The notes under the pieces are model-generated. The model did no database searches and was not told the origin of the DNA. It worked only from the letters and a program-made list of their open reading frames with translations. Positions 11,830 to 26,185 of a stretch of DNA of 64,000 bases are shown one piece after another. The DNA is from Diplocarpon mali (Eukaryota; Ascomycota; Leotiomycetes; Helotiales; Drepanopezizaceae): contig JAENRP010000056.1 in NCBI GenBank assembly GCA_024741835.1, forward strand, positions 98,157-162,156. The letters are read 5' to 3'. The translations under genes and the position numbers were made by a program. Numbering within the stretch: position 1 is the stretch's first letter; every line of letters begins with the position of its first letter.

Positions 11830-12461
11830 ATGGTCAAGGTCGGAGACAGCATCCCCAGCATCCCACTGGTGGAGAACGCACCAGACAACACGGTTGATCT
11901 GGCTGCTGAGATTGGATCCGGCTCTGCGATCATCATTGGTGTACCGGCTGCTTTCAGTATGTTTACCTAGATGGGCCAGCCACCGCACCCAGCTTCGCCA
12001 GACACCTGGATCTGCCCATGCAGGGGACTTTATGTCTTGTTTGCTCACGATGTCTGCCAGGCCCGACGTGCTCTGATTCTCATATTCCCGGCTTCATCGC
12101 GCACCCCAAGCTCGCGAGCGCCGGGAAGGTCTTCGTCGTCGCAGTCAACGATGCGTTCGTGTACGGGGCCTCCCCCCTCCCAAGGCCTATGTAGGACGTT
12201 GTGGCTAACGATCCACGCAGCATGAAGGCATGGGGCAAGTCGCTCGACAAGGATGGATCCTCTGGCATCCGATTCCTCGGCGACCCTGCAGGTAAATTCA
12301 CCCGTGCCCTCGACCTCGAGTTTGAAGCTGCCGGGTTTCTCGGCACCAACAGAAGCAAGAGATACGCCATTGTGGTTGAGGGAGGCAAGGTCAAGAGCGT
12401 TAACGTCGAGCCGGACAACGTTGGTGCTGAGGTCTCGACTGCCGAGAAGATCTTGGGTTAG
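11830..12461 (+). CDS. Peroxiredoxin, Prx5/PMP20 (Asp f 3-like) type
   Basis: Exons 11830-11956, 12061-12160 and 12221-12461 give 155 aa. The protein starts MVKVGDSIPSIPLVENAP and contains VPAAFSPTCSDSHIPGF with peroxidatic Cys46, then KVFVVAVNDAFVMKAWGKSL, FLGDPAGKFTRALDLEFEAAGFLG, SKRYAIVVEGGKV and VEPDNVGAEVSTAEKIL. These match the atypical Prx5 family, which reduces H2O2 and alkyl peroxides using thiols. Cys46 is the only cysteine seen, so a 1-Cys mechanism is inferred. The usual VPGAF turn reads VPAAF. The C-terminus is KILG rather than a peroxisomal SKL/AKL-like tripeptide, so cytosolic location is more likely. Intron 2 splits codon 76 (GT|C) within AFVMK. Confidence 0.93.
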
Positions 12462-13250
<789 letters not shown>

Positions 13251-15155
13251 CTTGGTGTTGGTGTTGGTGTTTTGTAAGTGGTGCGTGATAGGGGCTAGGA
13301 GTTGTGTGGGTGTCCTTGGTATGGTGATTATTAGTTGACCGGCGGGGTGGGGGAAGGGACTTCAGGCGTGAGACATAAAGAGAAGATGCTTGTTTGTCAA
13401 TGAAGAATTGATATTGGAGATACCAGAGGTACGTATAATTATCATTCGACAGCACGTCACAATACTGGACTTCATCGGGTGCTTTTGGCTCGCTGGTAGT
13501 CAACCGCCGGCATTTAAGTCCTCTCCCCTCCCCTCTTTCCTCAGTGTGACAGCTACCTGCTCATCCAAATCTTGGTCAAGAATATCCTTCCTCGCTCCTC
13601 CTGTTAGTTGAACTTGATGTATAGCAGCTGAAAAATATCCAGTTAAGACCAGCTCGTCCTATTCCCAGGCATCGCACCATATCCCGAACAAGGGCATTCG
13701 GAACAGCAGGTTCTTGGATTGATTATCAAGTCTCAGGACAAAACTTCAAGCGTACCCAGAGGAGGTGTTTGGAGAACGAGAGGCAGATCTGTGTGAATTT
13801 CAGACGTGAAGTGATACATTCGACACCAGGCTTCGGCTTCGTATGCGAGAACTTCAGCGCCAGCCCTCGGTCCGACGTTTGCTCTTTGAGTCTCTTTATT
13901 CGTTGGCAGTACTAGAGGAGAGTGTAGAGCTCGCATGTCCGTGACTGGGAAACGAGAGAAGTTTCCCTGGAGCTCATCCTCGAGGATATCGAGCGCAGGA
14001 GTCTAGCAGACGAACTAGCTCCAGCGATACTAGTCAGACTTCTCTGTGACAATGGTACAGTGCGTTCTAGTACCATAGAGATGAGATAAGCCACGTGCTT
14101 CGAGGTCGCTGCAGGTTTCCAGACGCAGCGCGGCCTTCTGTCTTTTTTCGTCTTGATATTGCTGTTCTGGTTCTTAAGCGCAGGCATGAGCCGCCAAGCG
14201 TATAGGACTCCTCGGGCTCTAAAATTCTCGTCACTCAGCTTCTGTATTGATCAAATCATACAGAGATTACTTACCTAGTTTTGGCTCGTCTTACTCGTGA
14301 TCTAGGGGCTCTTCTCCTTGAATAGCGGGGTTCTTCTGCACGTGCGTATAATCTTACAGACGTACTCCAAGTCAAGAGCAAGACACTGTCTTATGCCTTA
14401 TAAGTCTCCTCTTGAAGCTCATCAGGCTAGGATAAGCCATGATTTTCCAGATGGAAGAAGTCGCGGCTTTGTGATATGCTCCTTGAAGCTCTCGCGCGAG
14501 AGCTTCGCAGACTCCTGGGTCTTAGACTATCTGTATTGGTTATATATATAGTTGCCTTAGTAGTGGTTTCCATAGCAGAGTTTTCCGTAGTGAATTTCCG
14601 GATTCTGTGCTAGACCTGTGCGGAAGAAGTACCAGGTCGTCATTTCCCTCTACGCAGTGAGGATAGCCGAGCAGTTGTAAACAATAAATCGTGGAAACCA
14701 ATGAATCGACTTTTGAAGACTTCAAGGCCCTGACCAAGCAGGGCTGGGACTTCTACCCCAGCCCCAGACTAGAATCGACATGCGACAGAGATAATAAAAC
14801 AGCAGAGATGAGAAGTCAGACCTGTGAGTATGAACTTTGATAACCAGAAAACTTCCGTGCTGACCTGGGCTTGGGGTTGCAGCCGGGCCAGTTCCGGTTC
14901 AGGAGTGGGCAGCGGTAATTTCCCCGTTTTGCTAACTAGCCGAACCAAATGCGGTCTATCGGAGCTAATGTTAAGCAGAATGCGTCCGTTATAGCTAATC
15001 AAAGTGCCAGTTTGCTGCGCGCTTTGCTCCGGACTGTTTCTCTCATTCCGAGTACGGTGGATCAAAACCAGGGCAAGAAGCCGGAGTTCTGAACGTACTG
15101 AAAGATGCAATCGGGGAATATCAAACGCTTTAGAACTTTTCAAAGATTTTTCTCC
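13251..15155. other. Gene-poor intergenic region
   Basis: A short GTGTTG trail follows the hexamer array. The rest has scattered short frames without family resemblance and no RNA gene. Confidence 0.5.
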
Positions 15156-15484
15156 GTTTCATATATTTTATTAGCTCTAAACTATATAGCATAAGCGGAA
15201 AACGCTATTCTGTAGTTCTATATGTAAGGAGAAACTAGTTAAGAAACCATTATAACCGTATTATTTATCCTAATATACTTATACATGGCAACTCCTTTAA
15301 ATAAGAGTCTAAGCGATAACTTTTTTCGTTTTAAATACTATATTAGCTCTAAACTATATAGTATAAGCGACAAACGCTATAGTCGGATTTAGTTATAAGG
15401 AGAAACTAGCTTTAAAACACCTTTTATCTTTAATATCTAGCCTATTATCCCTATGATTCCTAATTCCTTAGATAAGAGTCTAAC
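15156..15484 (+). repeat. Tandem duplication, two RIP-like copies of about 171 bp
   Basis: The first copy (about 15156-15315) and second (about 15327-15484) share TTAGCTCTAAACTATATAG, a TATAAGCG..AAACGCTAT segment, TAAGGAGAAACTAG and a terminal ATAAGAGTCTAA. The copies differ mostly by transitions and are TA-rich and CA-poor, as expected of a duplicated sequence mutated by RIP. Confidence 0.75.
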
Positions 15485-18400
15485 TTATACCTGAGTTAAT
15501 AGTTATTCAGGCCTTAGGCAAGTATACTCTTAAGAGGTACCTTAATGAATAGAGTCGCCTTAGTTTCTCTATTCCGGGATATGCCCTTTACGTTAATAGC
15601 GGCGTTTTATTTAATTATGTTAAGCGTCTTACTAATGCGCGGCGGCTCTCGATCGCAGTACTCATCGAATTTATATAGAATTATTAAAATGCCCTTTTCC
15701 TTCTCCTCCTCCTTGTACACTATTAATTACCTTTTCCACCTTTAAATTCTATATACGCCTTTCCTCTAGTTATAGGTATACATTAAATGATCCTAGAGTA
15801 TGCAAGTAAAGGTTAAAAGTAAAGGGTATTCGTAGAAGAGGGTGTATAGTAGAGAGAGAAATTTTTCATTTTGACGTTTTCGAAAGCTCTAGCATTATTG
15901 GACTTAGGGTTTGATTACTTTATTATTGAAAGGACTTAATCTCGGCTCTGCAAATTCCCAAAGAGTCTGCAGGTTCGTAGGAGGCACCGCGTACAGGTAT
16001 TGAGTCGTCGTCTGCTTTATAGATTTTTGATCCCAAAGAATTGTTTTAACTATGCTACTCCTTATTTGATTTATTTCGAGTCAAGTATCTCACGTGCCAG
16101 AAAAATTTATAGCATTCGGCCTTCAGTATTGGACTCTCAAGGGTAAATCCTGCTCTCCCCCATAATGAAACACATTTCTACACAATATGGGATTGATCCA
16201 ACATAAGCAAACCCAGAAGCAACATAGACTACGTCTGTTTTACATGACTAAGACGCTAGTCAGATGACTGCTTAAGTGATGGACTAAAGTCAAGTTTACT
16301 AAACATGTTTGACAGAGCTAGTGTCATGCAAGACTTCAAAAAAAGTTATTTTAAGCTCCTAATCAAAATTTCCTCAGCGACTACAACCCGACTTGGCCCA
16401 ATCTTGGCACCGAAATCCTGTCCAAGGTCCTCGATTAACAAATATAATTTGAAGCCACTTAAATATGCCTTTCTACAAGGCTACCGGCAGTTCAACTGTT
16501 TCAAGTTCTGCTCAACTACTAAGAATTTAGTTTTTACAGCTTACTATGCTAGTCAGTCAGATCCTTCTAAGCCAGCCTTGTTGGAGTCGCGTTGGGTAGT
16601 GATTATTTTAATTCTGCATGGAAAAGGTGAGGGACGTGCCAAAACCCTTGCAGCTTTCATAATTCGATGAAGATACATTGTCCTGCTCCTCGGGCTCTCT
16701 GCCACGACAATAGCACTCTCGGCCCGCGGGAGTAGAATGTTCTGTCTCGACAACAGGTGCAAGATCGCTTTCCAGGGGCTGATAGTGAGTATTGGATTCG
16801 CGGAGCACGCCTGTCACAGGTGGCAAGTTTCAGCAAGCCTTGTTGATGCTTGCGAGATGTGCATTGAATTGTCGATTGCTTCTTAAACTATGCCTCGAAT
16901 TTTCTGAAATATTTTTTTCTATGCTTGGCTTGCCAAAGCCACTTGCTGCTTCATATCGCGCATTGAAAGGGCATATATCTTCAAGCCGTAGATATGAAGC
17001 TATACTTTAAATAGAAAACCGATCTACTATAGCGTTAAACAACTCATATATAGTACTGTGTCACATTATTTCACAACTACAATAGACTAATATCCGCCGA
17101 GTACAAGCCATTCTATTCAACTTGATTAGCTTTATTTCTATCCTTAATAATTTTCTTTCCGCTCTTGATATTACCTACCGTTAGCTAAGGCGTAAAATAA
17201 ATAATACCAGTTTTAATCACAAGTATTAAAAATTGAAATAGTTGTAATACCTGATAATATCTTTGCGAAAGTAATTCTGGTGGTGAAAAGTCCTATCCGC
17301 TCTTGGCAACTTATTGACAAATTCATTGCGTAATGAAGGGCGGCTGAGAGTTGAAATTCGAGGCATGGGGAACAATCGACTGCATCAAAGTGCCCGATGA
17401 ATAGTTGCAGCAGGCTGAGATTATTTAACCTAGGACAGTGCTAGGTCAGGCAGCGAGATTAGCAATATTGGTAGGAGACCTCACGGTACTTGGAAAAGGA
17501 GTAAGATTGCGATGTGATTTTGCGATGTGCTATGTACTTTATAGAAAGAATTATTCCGGAGTGAAAATAGATCTTTAGAAGTCAACCGATTTAGATGGCA
17601 CGAGGTCACAAGGCACACTACGCTCAGCTTTTTTATTGTCCTCAGGCATACTTGCCATTTTGATAAGCGAAACTCCATTTTAAACTACTCACAGATTAGC
17701 TAAACAAGACTGGAGATTATACTTAATGATTTTGAATTAATAATCACATAACAGATGAGTGTAGATTGAATTAAAGTTCCAATCACATTTCGCTTATTCT
17801 GAATTACTTTCTCCTCTGGTGTAGATATCATGATTCACGAGACCTCTGATTTCTTCAAGTTAGCTTCAAATAACCATAAACAGCGGAAACGGACTTGTGC
17901 AACTGATGCGCATATGTCTCACAGCCTTATGCCATTTTAATCGCTATAAGGATAAGAATAGAAGCGAGGTATTGGGAAAGAATTGCGACGATATATAACA
18001 CAGTTTGCCAACCCCTGGCCCCCCATCCCGCCTTTCACTGAATGTTTAAATCGTACGAAAACTAAAGTATAACCGAAGCCCATGTGGGTAGCCTTCAAGG
18101 GGGCGTAGCTGATATAGTAGCATTAGCCGAATCGAGCCCTTCCTACTCTCTAGAAGTTTCTACAAAGTACAAGTACTTATGTTGCTTTATATATCAGGCT
18201 AGATGGTGGCTACTGCTTCGAACTAAGCAAAGGAATGTAGCCAATTAAAAACAAGAGGTTACTCTACGCTTTGCCAAAGTGGACATTTAATCTATGGTTA
18301 ACTGTGGAGGGAGGGCAGTGCAGACTTCAAGTGCTATCTATGAAGTGCTTCGTACGAAGAAGTTGCTTGTGCAAAGGAGCTGGGTTTACCCCAGAGATAA

Positions 18401-20059
18401 ACTCGGCTGGACCTACCCTCGGCCGCGATACAGATATTTATAATAAGGTTTGGCGGCCAAAATCAGAATCCCACGGCTCTGCTTACCTACTTGGTAACAT
18501 GATGCTAGCGAAACGTGCCCACCTTGCCGTCTCTCTTCTTACTCGCTGATTGGCGGGCCGGCACCAGAATGGGGCGATTCTCTCGTTCCATCCGCAGGAG
18601 AAATCTTACGTTGTTCTCAGAGGAGGTGAGGGTTGCGAAGCGGAAATGGCGGAATGTAGGGGTATTTATATATATATAGATGGAGACACGCCCAGTTGGT
18701 TGCGACAAGGCCTTCTTCGGTTTGATCTGAACTTCCAACCGTGCTTTCTGTTCGATTGTACGACCTTTTGATTTCTTGACTTGAGAAAAGAAAAGCTTCT
18801 CATATCGGGTTGGATGCCGCGAGGCAAGGGTAGGGCCATATCATGACTCATGAGATGCTGGATGAAGGCTTATTTGCCCTTTGTCGGGGAATGGCGACTA
18901 GGATGCAGGAAGTTCGTAAGTTCAAACTCTATTTGCCCATCCCCAGTCCAGCGTCTGGAAAACTGCCGAAGAGGGGCAGATTCCTTCAGAAGAGGAAGGT
19001 TTCTTTCTTCCTTGAGGGGCGGAGGCTTTCCCGAGGAGACCAGCCTGCGAGGTGGAGACTGGAGGCCGGAGACTGGAACCTGCAGAGTGCACAGCGATAT
19101 CCAGAGGCTCTCGATCCCAAGCGTCCTGCGATACCACCTGGATGGCTTTCGGGACCAGAGGAGTTGGTTTGTGACCAAGAGATATGATGTTGGCTGAGCC
19201 CGTTGGTGCTTGACTGCTTGCTCACCACCGTTCTGGAGATCCGATCGATCCTGGGCGAGAGATATGCTTCGTCTCTCTTGTTTATCCTCTCTCGTCCCCG
19301 GCTGCATCGTCGATCCCCCTCACCAAAAAGCAGCCCGACTTGCTACCATCTATCCGAGGGCATTCGTCGCCAACTGGCACTTGGATGTCTAGCTGGGTAT
19401 ACTCTGCTCTGCTCTTCTCTACGTCCAGGTCATCGTTGGTCGCTTGGCCATAGGCTTTTCAGAAGTCTTGTATTGGGTTGTATCGCATGGGGGTGTCGTG
19501 TCGTGTTGTGTTGTGTCGTATTGTGTCGTATCGTGTGGTGCTCGTCCCGTCCCCTTAGTGCCCGCTCGCTCGCTTGCGCAACTTTTCGTCCCCGTTTTCG
19601 ACCTTCTAGACTTACAACCTCCATCTACCATCTTCAACACGAGTTCTTCCAGGGTCTCCGGCTTCATTCTTTTGCTTCGACACAGACACCGCTACCTCCA
19701 ATTTCTTTCGAAACTCGCTGGCGCCATTTCCCCTCCTACACTTCCACGTCCATTCCTCGCCCATCAATTCGTTTGCTCTGGCCTGCAACTTGCAATGACA
19801 GCTTGAGCGCCAGTCTCGAGTCGATCCAAGTCGAGCCCCTCCAGCAATCTTCACGCTCGTCGCCTCGGTCGCACCATGAGCCCAGCACAAAGCCATATCC
19901 GCGCTTCCCCTTCGAACAGGACAGCCAGATATAAAGACTGAAGCAGCAGCGCGACACGATCGATGCTGGCCTGCGACCCTCGCTGACTCTCCCTAAGTTC
20001 TCGCCCTTGGATCGGCCTCCCTCCTGCTAGACACCAAGGTCACCGACAATCCAGCTTCA
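15485..20059. other. Gene-poor AT-rich region, then 5' flank of the SCAP gene
   Basis: From 15485 to about 18250 the sequence is AT-rich with no supportable gene. From about 18800 it becomes GC-richer. The last 850 bp are CT-rich and probably promoter and leader of the SCAP gene, including a pentamer repeat at 19493-19540. Open frames there lack domains and conflict between strands. Confidence 0.5.
19493..19540 (+). repeat. GTGTC/GTGTT pentamer repeat
   Basis: About nine units alternating GTGTC, GTGTT and GTATC/GTATT in tandem, about 520 bp upstream of the SCAP start codon. Confidence 0.8.
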
Positions 20060-23000
20060 ATGATTTGGTATCTGCTATATCCGTTTCGAGGGTATGCGCG
20101 CGCCTCTTCCGCAGAATGGGGGTTGGGAGTAGGAAGACAGAAAGGGGATTGCTAATGCTGACGGGTTTACAGAACAACAGAGCCGCCCAAGCTCGATACC
20201 AGACACCCCCTCCGCTCGGCTTTCACGCGGTACGGGAACTATGCCGCGCGCCATCCCGTCATCACGCTGCTGATATCCGTCGCCACGGCCGCCATCCTCA
20301 TATTCCCGTTCCCCTTCCTCTACACGAACAGCTCTGTCAATGGCGCTTCGAACCTGCCGCATCACGTCTGGACTTCTGCCCAGCCATTCCAAGGCAGCGC
20401 GGTGGTGCGCCCGGATGTGGTGATGCGCTCGATTTGGGTACACGGTAGGTGCGGACCTTGTGTTGGCAAGCCTCGGCTGAGCTGACACGCAGTAGGCAGT
20501 TATATGAAGGCGCTGGAACCGAATGTGTTGATGAGCGCATTGGAGATACAGGATGAGTTGCTCGGCCCAACGGTCAATTTCGACCCGAGGCGGTCCGGAG
20601 GAGACTACAGACCTGCAGTTCCAGTCGCGAGTCTGACGCCGGACATGCGAGATGCTTTCCACGCGGCTAATGGTTTGAGTGAATCGTCATGGTTCTTCCA
20701 TTCTCCGCTGCAGTATTGGTCGTGTGATTCGCATCAGATCGCTGGTGATAGGGATATCATCTCAACAGTCAATGAACGCTCGCGCCAATCGACTTCTGTC
20801 AATGTGACATTGCGCCACTCCATCGTATTCAGCGGGAAACGATTCGAGAATCATCGCCTGGTCGCTGCAGATGCGCTGGTCATAACACTGGTTCATATGC
20901 TTGATTCGCCCGTGGGGAGACAGTGGGAGAGGAAGGCCGAAGATCTTGCACTTCGGCCGGGTGGAAGATGGCGCCTCTATCCTGAGAACGGACGGTCCAT
21001 GACAAATACGTTATACGAGTTCCGGTTCCAGCCGCTGTCTTTCCAGGACGATCTGTTTCTCGGCATCATCTACAGTGTCATTGTTCTGTACTTCATCATT
21101 AGCTTGTCGAAACTGCGTGCTTTGAAATCTCGGCTTGGGCTCATCGTGGCCGTCATGGCGCAAATCATGGTTTCAATAATGTCTAGCTTCACCATATGTG
21201 CTGTTTTCAAGATTGACCTTTCAAGGATTCCCAGGGAGGCGTACCCTCTAGTAATCCTCACGGCTGGCCTCGAAAATATCTTCCGACTTATCAACGCCGT
21301 AATCCTGACCCCATCGTCACATCCGACAGCTTCCAGGATTGGAGAGGCATTGGGTCAGACGGGTCATGTGGCTCTCGCTGGGGCCGGTCAGAACCTAGTT
21401 ATTCTGTGGGTGCTGTCAAAATTCGTTTCGCCGCAGATTACTTCATTCTGCACATTTGCGGCTATTGCCTTGTCCTTCGACTTCTTCTACTTATTCACAT
21501 TCTTTACAGCCGTTCTGAGCGTCGATGTCCGAAGGACGGAACTCAGCGACTCGCTTACTAAAGCTGCAACACGAAATCGGCCATCATCTCCGCGGGATCA
21601 GCCCAAGCAGACCTGGACAGATGCCTTCATGAGCGGGGAGGGAGCCTTCTCGACCCGGATTGCAGGCACCATAGTCATGACAGGCCTCATACTCATTGCC
21701 CAGTGGCACTTTTTCGACAACGAGACTTTCGTTCAGACGGCTCTCCGGATGGTCCACCTGGTGAAGTCGCAACCCCAGCCAGCGCGTTCGTCTCAGGCGC
21801 CCCTGTTTTCCGTTGATATCAACCAAGCCAGAACGCCAACAGCATGGCTTCGAATGCAGGATCATGAAACAGCACACGAGGTGATCCAGGTGGTCAAGCC
21901 AAATGCAAACAGCTACATCGCTCGGGTTTATGATCCTCTGGTTTTTGTGTTGGATGGCTCAGATCGGACGCCAACTCAGTTCGGCGTACGTCCGTTCCTG
22001 CCCGCAGCTTATGATTTCGCGCGAAACCAGTTTAGGGTTTTCATGATCACGGTGATCGTTACTGTCGCTGCTGTCTCGATACTGATGAACTATCTTCTCT
22101 GGGACGAGTCGCAGGAGATGGAAGGCGATCAACGTCCTGATGACGAGCCACTGGTCAACATTAAGACTCTCAGCCATGGACATTCCTTGGACGTGCTCCT
22201 TCTGACTGCTTCGCGCGATGGTATCGTGGCGTCGGTTGGTTTGGACAGACTCGTTCGAATCTGGGATGTCAGGAGAGCCAGAAGCTACGCTGTCCACGAT
22301 GACGAGTCTTCTATCGATCCATTTCCAGTGCTGGCGATCGCTATTGACGGCGACTCGAATTGGCTGGCTCTGCTTTCTGGCCAGGATCGAGTGTATCTCT
22401 GGAATATTCCCGAACGGAGATGGGGCCCGTGGATGCAGGTGGTTGTCAGGGGGAGAAAGCCAGCTGGATTTTGCTTCAGACACGACAAGACTGAGTTCAT
22501 CAACCCGGTTCTAGTTATTCGACACAATGGGAATATGTCCGAGCTCCACGTGGAAAGAAATGAGAGTATCGAAGTTCCCATCTGCCACAGCGCTCTCGTC
22601 TGCGTTCGTCAACATTTTGAGAAGCCAAATGCAGCATCGCTGAACCCGCCGGCTCGAGTCATCACATCGTCAAGGAAGGGATGCATCCACATAGCGTCGC
22701 AGCTCAAAAACGGCTGGGTCTCGAACGGCATCGATATTATCTACCCGCCCGAAGACCCGGCAACCACTTCCGTCCTTGCGCTACCAGCACTCAGCTCCTT
22801 TCTGGCCGTCCGCACCCGTTCCGTGGATCTCGTCGACATCGTCACCCACAAGGTAAAACACACCTTTACGACTGAGCTCATGAAACCGGATTCACTCCGC
22901 TGTTTTCACTCGACCCGCCGCCGGCCCCAATGCGGCTCGGTTGGGCTCGCCAGCCTCGCTATCGCTTACACCCACGCCGTCAGTGGCACTGTCATCCTTC

Positions 23001-23551
23001 ACTCCTATCTCCCGCGGCATGATGGCGACACGATATGCTTTCGCGACCCGAATATGCCCGGTAGTAAGACGTGCTGTCTCTGGCGCGAAACAGTGGAGCA
23101 GCGATACGAGATCGAGAACCCTGGCGAGTGGGATGCCTTGAACGCTGGGCATCTCCTCGGGATCCGCAAGTGCCAGCTTCCTGCCGCCCGCCCTGCAGCC
23201 CACACGGGCCTCCGCCGACGAGGCCACGCGCCATTCCCGGGAAGCGAAGACGACGATGTTTGGGAAGTATGGTCTATCTCGGCGCGTGGCGAGAGGACCG
23301 TAACGCCGTTGTGCGGCTACGCGGAACGTAACAACCTTCTCGTCAGCGGGTTGGGCCCCATGTGTAAGATGGGCCGCCGCACGCTGGTTGTCGGTCTCGG
23401 GGACGTGGTCAAGGTCATCAGTGTTGGCCATGAGATGTTTGATGGCGAGAGCAGCGACGGAGACGACAATGGGCTGGGATCATTGGCTGGCATGACTGCC
23501 AGTCGAAGGAAGAGGCCTGCGGCGAGAGAAAGAAGAGCGCTGACTCAATGA
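20060..23551 (+). CDS. SREBP cleavage-activating protein (SCAP)
   Basis: Exons 20060-20091, 20173-20444 and 20496-23551 give 1119 aa. The first exon encodes MIWYLLYPFRG; a membrane helix follows at about residues 35-60 (HPVITLLISVATAAILIFPFPFLY). A lumenal loop leads to a sterol-sensing domain at about 290-450: GIIYSVIVLYFIISLSKLRAL, then VMAQIMVSIMSSFT, ILTAGLENIFRLINAV and ALSFDFFYLFTFFTAVLSVDVRRTE. Two more helices follow, near 490-510 and 620-645. WD40-type blades fill the C-terminal half (SRDGIVASVGLDRLVRIWD, then DRVYLWNIPERRWGPW). In fungi SCAP escorts the SREBP factor from the ER when sterol or oxygen is low; the WD40 half binds SREBP. The architecture is diagnostic. Neither SREBP nor Insig lies nearby. 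Confidence 0.93.
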
Positions 23552-26185
23552 TGACATGAGTGAAGAGGCCGCGGTACTGACCTTTCGACTTCGAATAGGG
23601 AGTGTAGGATATGGTGTGATGATATAAGATAAGATACCCCTTGTTTTCCTCTGCTCTTACCCGCTGTGCTTCTCGTAGGCCTGGTTGTCATGGCACGGCG
23701 TTGATAGGATTGGCGTTGCGGGCGGGACATTCTAACGTTCTGTTGATTTTCGGTAGGCTGGTTTGTTTGGAAGTAAGAGATTAGTTACTTTTTGGAATCT
23801 TTCCCGCGAGATGGTCATTTACTTATTAGGCGGGGGTCAGCAGGGGAAGGGGAGTGCATCACATGGAAAAAGAAAGGGACAGGGGAGAGAAGGGGAGGGG
23901 TAGGAAATAATTAATGTGTAAATGTGAATTTATATGTTTATATCTTTGTGCGTAGCTGAATTGTATGATCCTATTATCAAGCTAGTCTGTGTGTTTGAAG
24001 AAAAGGAATTGAGAACGTGAAGTGAGATGAAGATGTCAACTTGATAACCACGCACATTACCTTTATGTTAGACTGGAACTACACCTTGACAACACGAATC
24101 ATGAGTGCTTCAAAAGATGGTTGAATACAAAACAAAAATGACCGCCCTCCTCCTTCAACTCTTACTTCTACATGCCAAAGCCTGTCTGCTCTTCACTTTT
24201 TGTTCAGGGCTTGTAGAGAGAGCTGGGGAGAGCAGTTACACTCGTTGACGAAAAGCCTTACTCACATTGCTGTCCTACACTCCAAAATTACTCTTTTACT
24301 CGCAAGCTGCACTTCATCGCAGGCCAAAAAAAAAAAAGACCGCATTAGGTTGTATTCAAGGGTAAATATCCAGGGGGTTTGCAAGGTTGAAATATTCCTT
24401 TATACAGCGCGTCTTTGGCCTGCGACGAAGAGTTGATGTTAAGAAGAATTCTACGATATAGAAACTGATAATTGTTCGAATGATGGCGGGGATTAGCTAC
24501 TTGTTTAGTTTGAGAGCGCTTAAAGTCCATTTCAACTTCATTCTCAAGACCATTTTAAGAGTATCCCGAACATTATATAAGTGAAATGGTATCCTTGACC
24601 TCAGTTCATAGTATATAATCCATGAGCTTAGGAAGCAAGCAGCGAGCTGTTTCTACCCGTCTTATTGACAGAGAAAGATAAAGTAGGCCTCGTCTTCCTA
24701 CTGCACAAAGTCAATGTCAACCAAGGGGCTCTCGCTTATCAAGAGTGGGGGCTCAAGGGGAACGACTCCTTGTTTCCCATCATGTCCAGGGCAGACTCCT
24801 CAATAATTGCTGGTTCTTGAAGATTCATACATATAAAATCTTTAGTAGCTCTAATGTTTCAGAGACGCCGTGCATTGCCTCTGTAGACGGCTTACCTTGA
24901 TCGCGTGCGGTATACTCACGTAGCGAAAGTAAACAACAGATGATCTTGAGTAGGTGCTTAGATCGAATCAAGATTTACATACAGCGTTTGGGCTTTGGCA
25001 TTAGGAAGCACTCGAATTAAAATTCCTTGCGCACATTCTGCCTACGAAGTACTGTTGTTAGTCCCGAAAAGACTGTAATTTCACACTTGCTTATGTGCAT
25101 TCACACAGAGCGGAATAGTTGAGACGAGAACCAGTGGCCGAGCGTCTGCAATAACACAGACAACACCAGATTTCGGCCGCTGATACCCAAGGCCGATATC
25201 TGCTCATTTCTTTGAGCCATTCTTCTGTCCGAGGATTCCTCTACTGGGTTTTAGCAGCGCTAAAAGAACAGCGCATACCAGCACGAACGATTTCACCGCG
25301 TTAACCTAGAGCAACATGGATGAGAAGTCTGTTTTCTCTAGCTTCTAAGAGAATTAAAAGGAAACTTCCAATTCTATTTCTGGTCACTATATGAAACATA
25401 TGGTAAGCAACTAAACAGCTGTGACATCACCACTTGTCTAACCCCGTCTGACATTCCCTGAAATAAGAGAGCCAGCAACAGGCGAAAAAGCTATACTAGC
25501 GTAGATTATTTGTTTTAGACGCTCTCACCATATCAAAGAGCCTATAATATGGCTATTCATACTCTTACTTTGCATATTCAGTTGTTTCTCAAATATTTAC
25601 CGCAGATGTATTGAAGATTAAGGTTTCCAAGTATTTGTTGTATTTTTATAACTTTATAGATAACTTGGCGGTCTAGGAAAGCGTGAAGAATACGCGTAAA
25701 TACAAACTCGCAAGGCTAAGGAGAGCGGAGCGCGATGGAATGTCCTTGAGAGTATGATAAGTAAATTGAAGTATGAATGAGTTAGGGACGAGGTTGGTCC
25801 TAATTATTAATAGTTCAAAAATACAATAGAGAACGTATACCTAAACGCGCACGTATATATGGCAGAAATAAACAAATAAGAATCTGCAAAACAGAAATGG
25901 AGATATATATCCTTGCTGGAACGCTTATACTTGACCTACAGATCAGTGTCAACTTTACGTCACCTCTTGCTACAATATAAAGTCGACCTGGATTAAGGAT
26001 TCTTCCAGCTTATGTTAGGAACAACATTCAGTATGCGTGTGAGAGACCTATTTTGCTTGCGCTTGAAGAAGTTATGGAACAGCGACTATTGAGATATAGT
26101 AAGCAGCTATGAATAGTACTTGAGGTACAGCTCCAGAGCGCAAAGTAGAAAGATTCGTTGGATTTAAATCCAAATCACCCGAGGA
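23552..26185. other. Intergenic region, no supported gene
   Basis: It contains an A-run at 24326-24337 and AT-rich sequence. No frame resembles a known protein and no RNA gene was identified. Confidence 0.5.

Noticed and set aside
19203..19934. A 243-codon frame upstream of SCAP
   Set aside because: The composition is that of a CT-rich leader with a pentamer repeat, and no domain or plausible splice to SCAP was found.
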